The notes under the pieces are model-generated. The model had not been told where the DNA came from and searched no databases. It was given only the letters and a program-made list of their open reading frames with translations. From Deltaproteobacteria bacterium (GTDB lineage Bacteria > Myxococcota_A > UBA9160 > JAJDAL01): DNA of 64,000 nucleotides. Shown one piece after another: positions 51,987-61,815 of the stretch; the stretch's first letter is position 1, and each line of letters begins with the position of its first letter. The stretch is from NCBI GenBank assembly GCA_029261875.1, contig JAJDAL010000050.1:62001-126000 (forward strand). The letters are read 5' to 3'. A program made the position numbers and the translations under genes.

Positions 51987-52523
51987 CTAGGCGACGGGTG
52001 TGCGTTCTTCGATCCGATGGCGAATTCGACCAAACCAGCGATTGAGCCGGTGATCGCGCTTCAAAAACCCCAAGACCGGCCGTTTTCGAACCCCAAGTAT
52101 TCGGATCTGCTCTCGAATACCCGCATCCCCGGGGTCGATGTGCGCTGCTCTTTCGAAGAAGCGAACGGCCTCGGCCTTGAAGCCGAAGGCGACGTGCAGC
52201 CGCGCGAGCACACAATACGCCTCGGGATTGAAGAACTCTTCCTTGACCGCGGATTGGCAGAGTTCCAATGCCTTGTTGAAGCGCCGTTCCGCCAAACCGA
52301 TGGCGAGCCCATAGTAGGCCCGGTGCATCGGGCTGGCCGGATCGACCGTGTGGGCGGTTCGCAAGTGACCGAGCGCGGACTCGGGGTCCCGATCGATCAA
52401 TTCGCGTCCCAAGCGGTAGTGTTCTGCAGCGTCGCTCAAGCGTGGTTTCCATCCGCACTTTGGACGGTGACCCCCATCACCTGCCTTCTTGGCTAGAGCA
52501 AGGCCCATGCCAGGGGGATCCAT
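51987..52523 (-). CDS. TPR-repeat protein
   Basis: About 178 residues from ATG 52523; the open frame extends further but that part overlaps the ligase gene. Three to four TPR-like units are seen: EHYRLGRELIDRDPESALGH, AYYGLAIGLAERRFNKALEL and AYCVLARLHVAFGFKAEAV. The tail is basic. Function unknown. Confidence 0.7.
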   Translation of the reverse strand: MDPPGMGLALAKKAGDGGHRPKCGWKPRLSDAAEHYRLGRELIDRDPESALGHLRTAHTVDPASPMHRAYYGLAIGLAERRFNKALELCQSAVKEEFFNPEAYCVLARLHVAFGFKAEAVRFFERAAHIDPGDAGIREQIRILGVRKRPVLGFLKRDHRLNRWFGRIRHRIEERTPVA

Positions 52524-52639
52524 GAGCAACCCCGGCCGCAGATCCCTGTTCGAGTGGGTGAACTCCCCCGCGCGAAAATCAGGGTTCCGCGGGATCGGCG
52601 TACAGTCCTGAAACTGGAGTTCGAAAGTGTGCTTCGGCG

Positions 52640-54445
52640 CTACCGCGCGTCGAGTAGCGCGGATCGTTCCGCGCCTTCGAAGCGCTCGCGCAGCGCATCG
52701 AAATCGTCCTCGGAGAAGCGCCGGTATGCGCGATCGCCGCGCTCGCGCCACCAGACCTCGCCGGGTGCGCGCCGGAGGTCGAAGTGCGTGCGTTTGAGGT
52801 TGCGCACCAGGATCTTCTGGGTGCCCGTGTATTCGAAATCATCCACCACGCGGATGAAGTCCGGAAACCACTTCGGATCCATGCTTCCGGTTTTCGTCTG
52901 CTGGTCGCAGAAGGCGAAGAACCCCTCGGCATCGAACACGCCATCGGATCGAAGCTTCAGCGCAGCCATGACCCATTCGTCGGAAACGGGACAGGGCACC
53001 CCGTAGACGGCGGCGAGCGCCACATCGGGATGTTCTCCCAGAATCCGCGCCACCGGCGCAGCGGAGAAGTTCTCGCCGTCCTTGCGGATCCAGTCGTCGG
53101 TCCGACCGTCGAAAAACAGATACCGCACCCCGTCCCGGACGAGGATGTGGCCGAGGTCGCCGGAGTGGTAGACGCCGTCGCGGTACTTGCTCTGGTTCGC
53201 GCCCTCGTTGTCGAAGTACCCCTGAAACAGGCCCGTGTCCGGTGCCTTGCGACAGATCTCCCCCACCGCCTGGGCATAATTCTCGACGCGCCCGTCTTTG
53301 GACAAACGCGCGTCCTCACAGACTTCGCCGGATTCGTTCAGGATCACGACGTTCGGGTCCGTGATCTCCCCGACGCTTCCGCGCGGATCGCCGCGGCGCC
53401 GATAGGTCGCGATCGCCGCCTCGGTGGAGCCGTACAGCTCGAACATGTCTTCGAGGTCGAGCCACCGACAAAAGCGATCGATGTCGGGCGGTGAGGCCCC
53501 ATTTCCGATCGCGAATCGCAGCCGGTTGTTGGGGTGGTGCGCCACGTCCGCAAGGATGCGCGCCTCGTCGCCCGCGAATTCTCGCTCCATGGCATCCAGG
53601 ATGTAGTGCACCGGCTCGCCCACGTAATTCCAATACGTCACGCCGTAGCGAAGGACGTCGGACACGAAGGCGCTGGCGCTGAAGCGCGGCCGCAGGGCCA
53701 CGCTGGCCCCCACGAAGAACGCGGGCTGAAAGCCCAGGAACATGGCATTCGAGTGAAACAGGGGCATGCAGGCGTAGCCCACACTATCCGGGTCGAGTTC
53801 CAGGCGCCGCGACACGTTGAGCCCGATGGCGCAGAGCTTGAAGTGGTTGTTGATGATGCCCTTGGGAAGGCCCGTCGTGCCCGAGGTGTAGATGACGAGC
53901 AGGTGGGTCTCGGGCGTCACGTCCACGGAGGGTGCAGCCAGGGACGAGCCCGCAGGCCCGGTCTCTTCGCTGACCCGTGTTTCCAAGGCGCGTTCCGGCG
54001 CCGCGTTGCCGACGACCAGGATGTTCTCGGGAACCAGGTGCTTGAGCCCTGCGCCGATTCGCTCCACTTCCGGAAGGCGCGCCTCGTCGACGACCAGAAT
54101 GCTGGCCTTGGATTGGTCGAGCACACCCGCGAGCGTCTCACCCCGCAGGCCCGTATTGATGCCGAAAAGCGTGAGGCCCGCGTAGCCACAGGCCCCGTAC
54201 AGCGTCACGAGTTCGCTGCAATTGTCGAGCAGCATCGCGACGTGGCCGGGGGTGCCAGCGGGCAGCGCGGCCAAGCGCCCCAATAGGAAATGCGCCAATC
54301 GCACGGAATCGTCGCGGAACGCGCGGTAGGTCCAAACCCGATCATCCTGCCGTAGCAAGATACGTTGGCTCTGAACGGGGTGACTGGCTCGCGCCTCGAT
54401 TTGGTCGCGAAGCGTAAAGGGGACGTCGTCGAATTCGGGGGTCAT
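52640..54445 (-). CDS. AMP-forming acyl-CoA ligase, FATP-like
   Basis: 601 residues. AMP-binding core YTSGTTGLPKGIINNH, then ELYGSTEAAIATY, HSGDLGHILVRDG and the C-terminal catalytic loop YTGTQKILVRNL. It would activate a long-chain fatty or steroid-type carboxylic acid with ATP and CoA; the specificity is not visible. It stands apart with no pathway neighbours. Confidence 0.88.
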   Translation of the reverse strand: MTPEFDDVPFTLRDQIEARASHPVQSQRILLRQDDRVWTYRAFRDDSVRLAHFLLGRLAALPAGTPGHVAMLLDNCSELVTLYGACGYAGLTLFGINTGLRGETLAGVLDQSKASILVVDEARLPEVERIGAGLKHLVPENILVVGNAAPERALETRVSEETGPAGSSLAAPSVDVTPETHLLVIYTSGTTGLPKGIINNHFKLCAIGLNVSRRLELDPDSVGYACMPLFHSNAMFLGFQPAFFVGASVALRPRFSASAFVSDVLRYGVTYWNYVGEPVHYILDAMEREFAGDEARILADVAHHPNNRLRFAIGNGASPPDIDRFCRWLDLEDMFELYGSTEAAIATYRRRGDPRGSVGEITDPNVVILNESGEVCEDARLSKDGRVENYAQAVGEICRKAPDTGLFQGYFDNEGANQSKYRDGVYHSGDLGHILVRDGVRYLFFDGRTDDWIRKDGENFSAAPVARILGEHPDVALAAVYGVPCPVSDEWVMAALKLRSDGVFDAEGFFAFCDQQTKTGSMDPKWFPDFIRVVDDFEYTGTQKILVRNLKRTHFDLRRAPGEVWWRERGDRAYRRFSEDDFDALRERFEGAERSALLDAR

Positions 54446-54474
54446 ATCACAGCGTAAACAACGAAATGAACGAT

Positions 54475-54708
54475 CTAGTGCTCGATGATCTCGAGGATGT
54501 AGCGCTTCTTCTCTTTGCCGCTCGCCGCAGCCATCAGAGTCCGAATCGCCGAGGCGTGCGCCCCGCCCTTTCCGATTACCTTACCCAGATCTTCCTTCGC
54601 CACGCGAAGCTCGAGAACGTGGGCGTGGTCCCCGTGGACCTCTTTGATCTGCACATCGTCCGGCTTGTCAACGAGTGCTTTGACCAGCGCATCCAGCAGA
54701 TCCCTCAT
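54475..54708 (-). CDS. khpA: KhpA KH-domain RNA-binding protein
   Basis: 77 residues from ATG 54708, with GGGAGG before it. The KH signature is LGKVIGKGGAHASAIRTLM, with the GxxG loop GKGG. KhpA pairs with KhpB to bind many RNAs. It lies 29 bases before the ligase gene on the same strand. Confidence 0.92.
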   Translation of the reverse strand: MRDLLDALVKALVDKPDDVQIKEVHGDHAHVLELRVAKEDLGKVIGKGGAHASAIRTLMAAASGKEKKRYILEIIEH

Positions 54709-55399
54709 TGTGACCTCCCGAGCGGCTCCTTGGAGCGGCAACCCCATTTCAGTTCCTGCAGACCCAAATGCTCGGTGGACAACTTTCGCCATCCTTCGAC
54801 ACCGTTTCGGTCCCGGTTCCTCTGGGCCCTGGCAGTACTCCCGGTTGCACCACCATGGTCGCACCTATTCGTTCTGGTCCGGCCCCAAAACCCCGTCGCT
54901 CGACACTCTGCGACTCGGCCAGAACATCCGCTCAACGCGTCTAGTCTACGCCTTCCGAAATCTGAAAACACTCCGAAAATCAACGAATAATGCGCCAAAG
55001 CGCACATCGGAGTCGCGCTGTGGGCATTCCGAGAATCGCGCCCACAAAGCTACGGAGAGGCAACTAGCGGGGCAAAATACGCGCGCTTTCGGGGGCTCTC
55101 GGGCCGGGTTCCCCACCCTTGAAGCCGTCCCGCGCTCCCAATCCCCCCGTTTCCCGCACTGGGACGCCGGCCGTGAAACGCCCCTTCCCGCGACCGAAAG
55201 CCGCTTCGCGACACCGGAACCCGGGGTAGTGGTGGTGCGGGAGGTTCGTTATTTGTCTCTTCTGACGATGAGTGAGAACAGCGCAAATCGCGGTCCCTCC
55301 GGCCGTCCAAAGCGGAATGCCAGAACCGCGTGGACAGCATCGATCGCATAATCGCCGCCTGAGCCTGTAACTCGGTCTCCGGCGGACAACCGGGGCTGG
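54709..55399. other. Non-coding region between khpA and mgtE
   Basis: No protein gene or known RNA was recognised over 691 bases. The stretch 54950-55020 is AT-richer and may hold promoters in both directions. No M-box Mg-sensor could be recognised by eye, though the mgtE leader is the place to look for one. A 27-codon frame at 55268-55351 is not supported. Confidence 0.5.
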
Positions 55400-56755
55400 G
55401 TGATGGCAACACCTGAAGTCACAACGCGAGTCATTCGCCGCCTCCTCTCGAGCGGAATGTTGGCGCGCGCCGAGCGCCTGCTCGCGCGGGCCCACCCCGC
55501 GGATCTCGCGCCGCTCCTCAGCGACCTGCGGCCCGAAGAGATCCGCACCGTCATCGACATGCTGTTCCGGCACCACCGCGCGGCCACGACGCTCAAAGAG
55601 TTGCCGGTCGAAATGCTTCCGCAGATCTTCGAGGCCCTCGGCGATCAGCGACTCTCGGCGGTCATTTCGCGACTGGAAATCGACGACGCCCTCGAGTTCT
55701 TCGAGTGGCTCCCCGAAGAACGCCGCGATGCGGTCATCGGGTTGCTCCCGGAGCACAAGCGCTTCGAGCTGAGAAAAGCGGACCTCTACGAGGAGGGCAG
55801 CGCGGGTCGGGTCATGACCACGAGCTTCATGGCGCTCGACGAAAAGATGACCGCCCAGGAGGCGATCGACGCCATCCGCGCCTCGGGAGAAGACAACGAA
55901 GGGATTCTCTATCTGTACGTGGTCGACGGCGACGGGAAGCTGTCGGGCGTCGTGCCCATTCGCCGCTTGGTGACCGCGCCGCCGGACCGCTCCTGCCGCG
56001 ATCTCATGGTCCTCGACCCGATCAGCGTGACCGCCGACGCGGACCAGGAGGAATCCGCGCAACTGGTGGCCCGCTACAACCTGCTCGCGATTCCCGTCAC
56101 CGACCCGGAAGGCCACATGCTCGGCGTCATTACCGTCGACGACGTGATCGAAGTCATCACCGAGGAAGCCACCGAGGACATGTATCACTTGGCGGGCTTG
56201 TCGGACGAAGACCGCGTGTTCAGTCCCGCGTCCCAATCGATCCGCAAGCGCCTGCCCTGGATGCTCGTGAATCTCGGCACGGCTTTCCTGGCGGCGTGGG
56301 TGGTCGGAATCTTCGAAGCGACCCTCGACCGAATCGTCGCCCTCGCGATTTTCCTACCCGTGGTCGCCGGCATGGGGGGCAACGGAGGCATTCAAGCGCT
56401 GACGGTCATCACCCGCGCCATCGCGCTGGGCGAAATCCAATTCTCGAGTGGCCTGCGCGCCATGGGGAAAGAAGTGGCGGTCGGAAGCGTCATCGGCGCC
56501 ATTACCGGCGTCGCCAGTGGGCTGTTCGCCTGGGCTTGGCGCGGCGACCCCACCCTAGGGCTGGTGATGTTCCTCGCCATGCTCCTCACCATGGCGGTAG
56601 CGGGCATCGTCGGTGCCGCGGTGCCGCTGCTCTTGAAAGCCCTGCGCCAAGACCCCGCCCTGGGATCCGGCGTCATCGTCACCACCTTCACGGACGTCTT
56701 CGGGTTCTTTTCCTTCCTGAGCATTGGCGCCATGCTGCTCGACAAGGTCGAGTGA
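55400..56755 (+). CDS. mgtE: MgtE magnesium transporter
   Basis: 451 residues. Helical N domain (residues 1-125, LADLAPLLSDLRPEEI-like repeats), two CBS domains (130-255) that sense Mg, then five membrane helices with the pore signature VVAGMGGNGGIQALTV. It is a standard full-length transporter. The last codons and stop are duplicated downstream (56736-56775). Confidence 0.95.
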   Translation: MMATPEVTTRVIRRLLSSGMLARAERLLARAHPADLAPLLSDLRPEEIRTVIDMLFRHHRAATTLKELPVEMLPQIFEALGDQRLSAVISRLEIDDALEFFEWLPEERRDAVIGLLPEHKRFELRKADLYEEGSAGRVMTTSFMALDEKMTAQEAIDAIRASGEDNEGILYLYVVDGDGKLSGVVPIRRLVTAPPDRSCRDLMVLDPISVTADADQEESAQLVARYNLLAIPVTDPEGHMLGVITVDDVIEVITEEATEDMYHLAGLSDEDRVFSPASQSIRKRLPWMLVNLGTAFLAAWVVGIFEATLDRIVALAIFLPVVAGMGGNGGIQALTVITRAIALGEIQFSSGLRAMGKEVAVGSVIGAITGVASGLFAWAWRGDPTLGLVMFLAMLLTMAVAGIVGAAVPLLLKALRQDPALGSGVIVTTFTDVFGFFSFLSIGAMLLDKVE

Positions 56756-56775
56756 TGCTCGACAAGGTCGAGTGA
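56736..56775 (+). repeat. 20-bp perfect tandem duplication across mgtE stop
   Basis: The unit TGCTCGACAAGGTCGAGTGA occurs twice in direct contact. The first copy includes the final MgtE codons and TGA stop, so the protein is unchanged and the second copy supplies a spare ending. Each unit can fold as CTCGAC-AAG-GTCGAG. Confidence 0.95.
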
Positions 56776-56905
56776 AGGTCGAGCGGGGCCTTTCACCTTC
56801 GCTTCTTGGAGCTGCAGCTTTCGCGCATTCCTCGCCCCATCCAGCCGAGATCTAAAGAGAAACGCACTCGCTACCGATACGGAGGGATCCCCCAGGAGGA
56901 TCCGA

Positions 56906-59536
56906 TTGCGCCGTCCCTTCTGGCTATGCGCCCTGCTGTTCGCGGAATCGGCTTTCGCCGTGGAACTCTTTCCGGGCGACATCCTGGTCACCGATGCGGA
57001 CACCGATCGACACGCCATCGTGCGCATCGACCCGGTTTCCGGTGAGCAAACGGAAATCGCCGCGCGCCGCCAACTCAGTTTCCCCACGGCCATCGCAGTA
57101 CGCGATGACGGCAAGCTCCTGGTCGCGAACAGCACCGAGGGCGACATCGTTCTCGTCGATCCCGCCAACGGTGACCAATCCGTGGTGTCACCCGAATCGC
57201 TTTGGACACGCCCGCGCAGCGCCTGGATCGACACGGACCAGACGCTCTATTTCCTCAACTCGAACCCCGAAGCGATCGTGCGCGTCAATCCGGTTTCGGG
57301 GATCCAGACCGACGTCTACACCGGCAGCTTGCTCTTCCGACCGTTGGGCTTTGCCCGGCACCCGGACGGCCGGTTCTTCGCCGCAAACAAAACCGCCACT
57401 CCGGCGTTGGTGAGCTTCGATGTGGATTCCGGCGAAGAAGCCACCGTGGCGGCCGGCGATCCGTTCGAGAACCCGCGCGGCGTTGCCGTCGCGTCCGACG
57501 GAACCGCCTTCGCGATCGACCACTCCGACACGCCCGTGATCCGCATCGAAGTGGACGGATCCGCCAGCGCGCTCGCAACCGGAGGCTTCTTTGACTTTCC
57601 GCGCGGGATCGCCCTCGACCTGCAAGGCCGGGTTCTCGTGGCGGACTCGGGGGTTCGCGGAATCGTACGCGTCGACCCGGTGACGGGCGATCAGACCTTG
57701 GTGTCCTCGGGCAACCTGCTCGAATTCCCGTATGGGATCGCGGTCTTCCCCGTACTCCCCCCGGACAGCGATGGAGACGGCATTCCCGATCCGCGCGACA
57801 ACTGCGTCGCCATCCCCAACGCGGGTCAACACAACGGCGACGCAGACGCCTTCGGCGACGATTGCGATGTGTGTCCGGGAATTCCGAATGACGCGCCGGT
57901 CGACGGAGACAGCGACGGAGTGGGCGACGAATGCGACAACTGCCCGACCGTCCCGAACCCCGACCAGGCGGATTTCGACACCGACGGTGTCGGCGATGCT
58001 TGCGACGACAGTGACGGCGACGGTATCGAGGACGCGTCGGACAATTGCCCGCAAAGCGGCAACGCCGGGCAGGAAAACGCCGACGACGACGCCCACGGCG
58101 ACGCCTGCGACAATTGCCGGCTCGTCACCAACGAAGAGCAACTCGACCTCGATCAGGATAGCCACGGCGACGCCTGTGACATCTGCCCCGCCACCGCGAA
58201 TCCCGACCAGGACCCGACGGACATCGACGCGGACGGAGCCCCGGACGAATGCGACAATTGCCTACCCGAAGATTGCGATGGGTGCGACACCCACAACCCG
58301 GAGCAGACCGACACGGACCTGGATCAAATCGGCGACGTCTGCGACAACTGCCCGCTTCGTTTCAATCCCGATCAGGGAGAAGCGGATACGGACGGCGACG
58401 GCACCATCGACGATTGCGACAACTGCCCGGGTATCGCCAATCCCGACCAGGCGGATCGCGACGACGACAGCTTCGGCGACGTGTGTGACGACAGCGACGG
58501 CGACGGACTCTTCGACGACGCCGACAACTGCCCGGACGACTTCAACCCGGATCAAGCCGACGGCTACGGAACGGCCCTGGGCGACGTTTGTGAAGATTCC
58601 GACAACGACGGCATCAATGACCACCTCGACGTCTGCCCCGACCTGCCGGATGAAGCGCAGACCGACACCGATGCGGACGGCGAAGGCGATGTCTGTGACG
58701 ACGACGACGACGGCGACGGACTCCTCGACATCGACGAGGGACCTGCGGGCACCGACCCCCTGAATGCGGATTCCGATGACGACACGATCCCCGACGGCAG
58801 CGACAACTGCCCCGCCCTCTCGAACCCCGCCCAAGCGGATCAGAACGACGACGGAAAAGGCGACGTTTGCGACGACGCGGACGGCGACGGCATCCTCGAC
58901 GTCGACGACAATTGCCCGAACAACGCGAACCCCGGCCAATCCGACGCCGACAGCGACGGCGACAGCGTGCCCAACGATTGCGACAATTGCCCGGGCGTCG
59001 CGAACGCCTCTCAGAGCGACATCGACTCCGACGGTTTTGGCGACATCTGCGACGGCGACAAAGACGGCGACGCCGTCCTCAACGGCAACGACAATTGCCC
59101 GGTAACGAATAACACTGACCAGGCGGACCTCGACGACGACGGTGTCGGCGACGCGTGCGACAATTGCACCCAGCTCGCCAATTCCCGCCTCGGCACTTCA
59201 CGCGAGCCCTTCCAAACCGCGACCGGAGGCCAACTCGACGACGACGCCGACGGCTATGGAAACCCATGCGATGCCAAGTTCAGTGGCGGAGTGCTGGTCG
59301 GCGGCTCGGACATCCTGGAGATGTACGCAAGCTTCAATCACCGTCGCGAAGACACGGATTGCGGGATCCAGGGCAACCGGCGCTGCGCCGCCTTCGACCT
59401 CGACAACGCCGGCGAAGTCATCAGCGCCGGAGACACGTCGATCGCCGTCCAGCTCTTCAACCACCCGCCCGGCCCCAACTGCGGCGAACCCTGCACCAAC
59501 CGCAGCCTCGCCTGCGAAGGCCCCGCCTGCCCCTAG
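56906..59536 (+). CDS. Secreted beta-propeller plus thrombospondin type-3 repeat protein
   Basis: 876 residues from TTG 56906, with AGGAGG upstream. A signal peptide ends near AFAVE. Residues 20-290 form an NHL/Vgb-like beta-propeller with repeated RVDPVTGDQT-type units. Residues 290-790 hold many type-3 repeats (DSDGDGIPDPRDNC and variants) that bind calcium and carry paired Cys. The end has a Cys-containing domain (SDILEMYASF, DTSIAVQLFN) resembling dockerin-like tails. It is probably a surface or outer-membrane-vesicle protein. Repeat DNA is strongly periodic. Confidence 0.85.
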   Translation: MRRPFWLCALLFAESAFAVELFPGDILVTDADTDRHAIVRIDPVSGEQTEIAARRQLSFPTAIAVRDDGKLLVANSTEGDIVLVDPANGDQSVVSPESLWTRPRSAWIDTDQTLYFLNSNPEAIVRVNPVSGIQTDVYTGSLLFRPLGFARHPDGRFFAANKTATPALVSFDVDSGEEATVAAGDPFENPRGVAVASDGTAFAIDHSDTPVIRIEVDGSASALATGGFFDFPRGIALDLQGRVLVADSGVRGIVRVDPVTGDQTLVSSGNLLEFPYGIAVFPVLPPDSDGDGIPDPRDNCVAIPNAGQHNGDADAFGDDCDVCPGIPNDAPVDGDSDGVGDECDNCPTVPNPDQADFDTDGVGDACDDSDGDGIEDASDNCPQSGNAGQENADDDAHGDACDNCRLVTNEEQLDLDQDSHGDACDICPATANPDQDPTDIDADGAPDECDNCLPEDCDGCDTHNPEQTDTDLDQIGDVCDNCPLRFNPDQGEADTDGDGTIDDCDNCPGIANPDQADRDDDSFGDVCDDSDGDGLFDDADNCPDDFNPDQADGYGTALGDVCEDSDNDGINDHLDVCPDLPDEAQTDTDADGEGDVCDDDDDGDGLLDIDEGPAGTDPLNADSDDDTIPDGSDNCPALSNPAQADQNDDGKGDVCDDADGDGILDVDDNCPNNANPGQSDADSDGDSVPNDCDNCPGVANASQSDIDSDGFGDICDGDKDGDAVLNGNDNCPVTNNTDQADLDDDGVGDACDNCTQLANSRLGTSREPFQTATGGQLDDDADGYGNPCDAKFSGGVLVGGSDILEMYASFNHRREDTDCGIQGNRRCAAFDLDNAGEVISAGDTSIAVQLFNHPPGPNCGEPCTNRSLACEGPACP

Positions 59537-59580
59537 CGCCAACCTTCAATAACACGCAGGTCGGAACGAGAGACTACGCC

Positions 59581-59717
59581 CACGGGTTGGGCGGGGGGCG
59601 TCTTCCGCGAAGTAAAGCGCAGCGAGCAGTCCACGAAACGATTCGCGCGAAGAACCCGCGTCGCAAGCCACCCGCCGAGCGAGCCATGAGCGGAAGACGC
59701 CCCCCGCCCAACCCGTG
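59581..59717. repeat. 28-bp perfect inverted repeat, 137 bp overall
   Basis: Left arm 59581-59608 begins CACGGGTTGGGCGGGG; right arm 59690-59717 is its exact reverse complement. The 81 bases between have only weak internal pairing. It lies between two converging genes, so it may be a long two-way terminator. Its length and perfection also suit a small non-autonomous element or REP-type repeat, but no clear target duplication flanks it. Confidence 0.9.
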
Positions 59718-59742
59718 CGCAAAGCTAATCCGTCCGCACAGC

Positions 59743-60438
59743 TCATTCCGCGTAAGTCCGCTCCAGATACTCCAAGATATCCCCAGACTCGAACATCTCG
59801 ACCCCTGTATTGGGATCCACGAGATAGGGAACCATCATCTTCCCCGACCGCGCCACGAACGCCTCACGCTTCGCGCTCCCCTTTCCAACGTTGTGAAGCA
59901 AATAGGGGAGTTCGTAGGAGGTGAGCGCCTCCCGCACGATCCGACAAAACGGAGAGGCCTCGAAGGAATAGAGTTCCAGCGGCTTCTCCGGCACCTTCGC
60001 CTTCGCCGCGTAGGTCCCCGCTCCGAACCGCACGCCCGCAGCCAAACTGGCGCTGCCCGTCGTCAACGGCCCCATGTTCAGCAGCGCCGGGACACTCCCG
60101 TTTCCGTATTCCCGAAACAGGTATTGCACGATGTCGTCGGACTCGTACATCTCCTTGCCCGTATTCGGATCCACCAGGTAGGGGAACTGCGCTTTCCCCC
60201 CACGTTCGATCACCCAATCGCGGTAGGTCCCGCCCTTCTTTGGACAGGGATAGATCATCGCGTCGAGATCCAGGATCGTAAGCGCCTCGCGCGCCTTGCG
60301 GCAGAACGGGCAACTCTCGAATTCGTAGAGTTCCAGCGGCTTTTCCGGACGACGCCCGAGCGTTCCGACCGAAACGCCGCTTCCAGCGCGTAGGACCGTC
60401 GAGAGGACCGAGGTGGCGACGTCGAGAATGCGATTCAT
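59743..60438 (-). CDS. Tandem glutaredoxin/GST-N-fold protein
   Basis: 231 residues from ATG 60438. Two thioredoxin-fold halves are present: LYEFESCPFCRKAREAL with CPFC near residue 43, and LYSFEASPFCRIVREAL with SPFC near 165. Each ends with a PYLVDPNTG block. The first site could be redox active; the second has lost one Cys. Substrate unknown. The long open frame upstream of the ATG is antisense to the acyltransferase. Confidence 0.82.
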   Translation of the reverse strand: MNRILDVATSVLSTVLRAGSGVSVGTLGRRPEKPLELYEFESCPFCRKAREALTILDLDAMIYPCPKKGGTYRDWVIERGGKAQFPYLVDPNTGKEMYESDDIVQYLFREYGNGSVPALLNMGPLTTGSASLAAGVRFGAGTYAAKAKVPEKPLELYSFEASPFCRIVREALTSYELPYLLHNVGKGSAKREAFVARSGKMMVPYLVDPNTGVEMFESGDILEYLERTYAE

Positions 60439-60669
60439 GGCGGTTCCTTTGCGGGCGCTCGCAGAACAAGCACAGGTAGGGGGAGGTGTTGCTTCTATTC
60501 TCCGTTTTTCAAGAAGCGAATGCAAAACCCCTCGACCCGGAAGGATCCCTCTTCCGGTTGGCGTTGGGCGCTGGCTAAAGCCTCTCCGAAGCGCACCGAT
60601 ATCGATAGGGGATTCCACCGAGGGGCATTCTGTGCATCCGCCGTCCAACCAAGCCGCGCGCGCAAACAG

Positions 60670-61815
60670 ATGAAGACGATCGGAGGCCTGAACGGACTTC
60701 GCGGAGTGGCGGCCCTGGCCGTACTCCTGAGTCATCTCTCCAACCGAGGCTTCCATCTGCTTCCCGAGTTGAACCTGGCGGGGATCGGAAAACCCGGCGC
60801 GTATTTGTTCTTCGTGCTCAGTGCGTTCCTCTTGAGCTCTCAAATTCGACACGCGGGATTCGCGAAGCTGCGGAGTGGGGGATACCTGGCGCACTATGCC
60901 GAATCTCGGATTCTGCGGATCGGGCCGCTGTTCCTCTTGGTCGGTGCGTTTTGCGTTGTGACGACTTCCCTGGGCGCGCCGGTCTTGGTTGCGATGACGG
61001 CCACGGATTGGTTGGAAACCCTCGCGCTCACGCGCGGCGATGGGCATCTCTGGACGATCCCGGTCGAGTTCAAGTTCTACTTCCTGCTTCCACCGATCAT
61101 GTTGATTCTGCTGGGCGCTTTCGGTCGCCGCACGATCCTCTCCATCGCGGCCACCCTGGCGTTCCTCGTTCTCAGCGTCGTTTTGACCGAGCGAGCCTCG
61201 AAGGGAGCGGAGATGCTTCCCTTCTTGAACCTTTTCGCGGCGGGAATCTTGGCGAGCGGCGTGGTCGACGCCCTGAAGGGGCGTGTCGAAGTCAGCCCGC
61301 GCCTGCAACGCGGATTCGAGTTCATGGCTTGGGGCGTCGCAGCGGTATTGCCCTTCACCATCCCCATGGTCTACAGCCTCGTGAGCGGGCAACCCTTCGA
61401 ACGCGGCACCTTCGACGAATCCCACGTGCTGTTCGGAACCCTGTGGGCAACCTTGATTGCGAGCCTGGTTCTGGGTTCGGGACGGCTGCGGCGGGTTCTG
61501 GATTGGCGACCGTTCGTGTTCCTCGGACGCGTCAGTTACAGCCTCTACCTCTGGCATCCTCTCGTTCTGGCGACGCTGGCCAGCCTGAGCGCGAAAGCGA
61601 CCCCGAACGGAATCGATTCACTCCCCCGCTACGCGGTTTCCTGGGGTGTGGTCGCGGGAAGCCTGCTGGTTGCGGCCGCCTCCTACCGCGTCGTCGAACG
61701 TCCCTTCGTCGATTGGAGACGCAGGCGAACGGATCCCGGGATGCTCGAGACCGATTCCCGCGCGGCGGGAGTGAATTCGATCGGTCAGGCAGTCGGTCGC
61801 GCGGCCAGGACCTGA
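60670..61815 (+). CDS. Acyltransferase family 3 (OafA/YrhL-like) membrane protein
   Basis: About 381 residues from ATG 60670 with about ten membrane helices. Family marks are GLNGLRGVAALAVLLSHLS near the start (catalytic His17 region), AESRILRIGPLFLL, and RVSYSLYLWHPLVL. It would O-acylate a cell-surface glycan or lipid. Its 3' end overlaps the converging ribE by 31 bases. Confidence 0.88.
   Translation: MKTIGGLNGLRGVAALAVLLSHLSNRGFHLLPELNLAGIGKPGAYLFFVLSAFLLSSQIRHAGFAKLRSGGYLAHYAESRILRIGPLFLLVGAFCVVTTSLGAPVLVAMTATDWLETLALTRGDGHLWTIPVEFKFYFLLPPIMLILLGAFGRRTILSIAATLAFLVLSVVLTERASKGAEMLPFLNLFAAGILASGVVDALKGRVEVSPRLQRGFEFMAWGVAAVLPFTIPMVYSLVSGQPFERGTFDESHVLFGTLWATLIASLVLGSGRLRRVLDWRPFVFLGRVSYSLYLWHPLVLATLASLSAKATPNGIDSLPRYAVSWGVVAGSLLVAAASYRVVERPFVDWRRRRTDPGMLETDSRAAGVNSIGQAVGRAART

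Noticed and set aside
55268-55351. 27-codon frame upstream of mgtE
   Set aside because: No ribosome site, no recognisable sequence and no coupling to mgtE.
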